Positions 62,101-64,000 of a stretch of DNA of 64,000 bases are shown here, piece after piece (within the stretch, counting starts at the first letter, position 1; each line of letters opens with the position of its first letter). This DNA comes from Gentiana macrophylla. Its lineage: Eukaryota > Streptophyta > Magnoliopsida > Gentianales > Gentianaceae. The notes under the pieces are model-generated. The model was not told the DNA's origin and did no database searches. It saw only the letters and a list, made by a program, of their open reading frames with translations. Position numbers and translations under genes: made by a program. The DNA lies in the NCBI GenBank assembly GCA_026214975.1, contig JAOBSW010000178.1:67501-131500 (forward strand), written 5' to 3'.

Positions 62101-64000
62101 GAAATTTGTGTTTTCCTTTATAACGAGTAGAAATTTGTGTTTTATCTTTGTAACGAGTTCGAATTCATGTTTTCTTCATATTAACGAGTTCAAATTTGTT
62201 TTTCTCTGGTAACGAGTTGTCCTTGAAGAAAAAAGGGTTTTTCTTTGATAACGAGTTGACATCGCCGGAAATTTGTGTTTTCCTTTATAACGAGTAGAAA
62301 TTTGTGTTTTATCTTGGTAACGAGTTCGAATTCATGTTTTCTTCATATTAACGAGTTCAAATTCGTGTTTTTCTCTGGTAACGAGTTGTCCTTGAAGAAA
62401 AAAGGTTTTTTTCTCTGATAACGAGTGGACATCGCCGAAATTTGTGTTTTCCTTTATAACGAGTAGAAATTTGTGTTTTATCTTGGTAACGAGTTCGAAT
62501 TCATGTTTTCTTCATATTAACGAGTTCAAATTTGTTTTTCTCTGGTAACGAGTTGTCCTTGAAGAAAAAAGGTTTTTTTCTCTGATAACGAGTGGACATC
62601 GCCGAAATTTGTGTTTTCCTTTATAACGAGTAGAAATTTGTGTTTTATCTTTGGTAACGAGTTCGAATTCATGTTTTCTTCATATTAACGAGTTCAAATT
62701 TGTGTTTTTCTCTGGTAACGAGTTGTCCTTGAAGAAAAAAAGGTTTTTTCTCTGATAACGAGTGGACATCGCCGGAAATTTGTGTTTTCCCTTTATAACG
62801 AGTAGAAATTTGTGTTTTATCTTTGGTAACGAGTTCGAATTCATGTTTTCTTCATATTAACGAGTTCAAATTTGTGTTTTTCTCTGGTAACGAGTTGTCC
62901 TTGAAGAAAAAAGGTTTTTTCTCTGATAACGAGTGGACATCGCCGGAAATTTGTGTTTTCCCTTTATAACGAGTAGAAATTTGTGTTTTATCTTTGGTAA
63001 CGAGTTCGAATTCATGTTTTCTTCATATTAACGAGTTCAAATTTGTGTTTTTTTCTCTGGTAACGAGTTGTCCTTGAAGAAAAAAAGGTTTTTTTCTCTG
63101 ATAACGAGTGGACATCGCCGGAAATTTGTGTTTTCCCTTTATAACGAGTAGAAATTTGTGTTTTATCTTTGGTAACGAGTTCGAATTCATGTTTTCTTCA
63201 TATTAACGAGTTCAAATTTGTGTTTTTCTCCGGTAACGAGTTGTCCTTGAAGAAAAAAGGTTTTTTCTCTGATAACGAGTGGACATCGCCGGAAATTTGT
63301 GTTTTTCCTTTATAACGAGTAGAAATTTGTGTTTTATCTTTGGTAACGAAGTTCGAATTCATGTTTTCTTCATATTAACGAGTTCAAATTTGTTTTTCTC
63401 TGGTAACGAGTTGTCCTTGAAGAAAAAAGGTTTTTTCTCCGATAACGAGTGGACATCGCCGAAATTTGTGTTTTCCTTTATAACGAGTAGAAATTTGTGT
63501 TTTATCTTTGGTAACGAGTTCGAATTCATGTTTTCTTCATATTAACGAGTTCAAATTCGTGTTTTTCTCTGGTAACGAGTTGTCCTTGAAGAAAAAAGGT
63601 TTTTTTCTCTGATAACGAGTGGACATCGCCGGAAATTTGTGTTTTCCCTTTATAACGAGTAGAAATTTGTGTTTTATCTTTGGTAACGAGTTCGAATTCA
63701 TGTTTTCTTCATATTAACGAAGTTCAAATTTGTGTTTTTCTCTGGTAACGAGTTGTCCTTGAAGAAAAAAGGTTTTTTTCTCCGATAACGAGTGGACATC
63801 GCCGAAATTTGTGTTTTCCTTTATAACGAGTAGAAATTTGTGTTTTATCTTTGGTAACGAGTTCGAATTCATGTTTTCTTCATATTAACGAAGTTCAAAT
63901 TCGTGTTTTTCTCTGGTAACGAAGTTGTCCTTGAAGAAAAAAGGTTTTTTCTCCGATAACGAGTGGACATCGCCGAAATTTGTGTTTTCCTTTATAACGA
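59160..64000. repeat. ~170-bp satellite array with five-part monomers
   Basis: Direct tandem array to the window end. By my count 29 copies of the GACATCGCCG segment occur, the first at about 59205 and the last at about 63970, mean spacing close to 170 bp. Each monomer has five TAACGAG-led subunits: TTGTCCTTGAAG (39 bp), TGGACATCGCC (40 bp), TAGAAATTTGTG (31 bp), TTCGAATTCATG (31 bp) and TTCAAATTTGTG (30 bp), 171 bp in a clean copy near 62890. Copies differ mainly by 1-bp indels. Open frames in the array are by-products of the period and not genes. The array starts abruptly in copia E. Confidence 0.97.

Noticed and set aside
59770..63545. Repeated open frames of 60-144 codons in the right end of the window, with near-identical Phe/Ser-rich peptides
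   Set aside because: They are translations of the ~170-bp satellite; the frame shifts with each 1-bp indel and there is no independent coding signal.
59160..64000. CRISPR-like array
   Set aside because: Whole 170-bp units repeat with no unique spacers, and the genome is a plant nuclear genome.

Overview
The window is nuclear DNA of a flowering plant, most likely a eudicot. Evidence: a beta-tubulin gene with the conserved plant three-exon structure, a type 1 non-specific lipid transfer protein gene, a berberine-bridge-enzyme-like flavoprotein gene, a GH1 beta-glucosidase with plant exon sizes, a nuclear tRNA-Leu, and a heavy load of Ty1/copia elements, LINEs, MITEs and a satellite array. I cannot name the species. 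About two thirds of the window is repeat-derived.

Layout. 1-6178: a decayed minus-strand copia element (A). A Stowaway-like MITE cuts its 3' end, and its 5' LTR carries a SINE that itself carries a DNA transposon. 6179-8293: AT-rich DNA with a 0.32-kb duplication, a G-rich minisatellite and a TA microsatellite. 8294-10164: the 3' seven exons of a GH1 beta-glucosidase; the 5' exons are not in the window. 10890-13385: an intact beta-tubulin gene (minus). 13640-14645: a LINE ORF1 relic. 15552-21920: a copia element (B) with both LTRs, split by a probable solo LTR. 24706-25688: an nsLTP gene. 26761-32754: a copia element (C) with both LTRs and a perfect 5-bp target duplication, interrupted by a patchwork of plastid DNA. 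33148-35233: two MITE-type elements, one filled with G-rich minisatellite and one holding a LINE tail. 35320-35403: tRNA-Leu(CAA). 36544-38169: an intact BBE-like gene (minus). 40048-44285: a copia relic (G) cut by the long LTR of another copia element (F), which abuts a LINE 3' end. 45093-47076: three well-defined MITEs. 48530-48985: a small proline-rich secreted, probably GPI-anchored protein (minus). 51212-53760: the 3' half of a copia element (D). 53961-59159: the 5' part of a plus-strand copia element (E) with a 1.7-kb LTR, ending inside the integrase region. 59160-64000: a ~170-bp satellite array that runs off the window.

The host genes (beta-glucosidase, tubulin, nsLTP, tRNA, BBE-like, proline-rich protein) are independent, separately transcribed units and form no cluster or operon. 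All copia elements have stop codons, frameshifts, missing parts or lost catalytic residues, so none looks autonomous. The most notable structures are the satellite, whose monomer is built from five related ~30-40-bp subunits and starts inside a retrotransposon gene; the plastid mosaic inside copia C; the nsLTP without its eighth cysteine; and the beta-glucosidase whose visible exons are intact but whose 5' end is absent.
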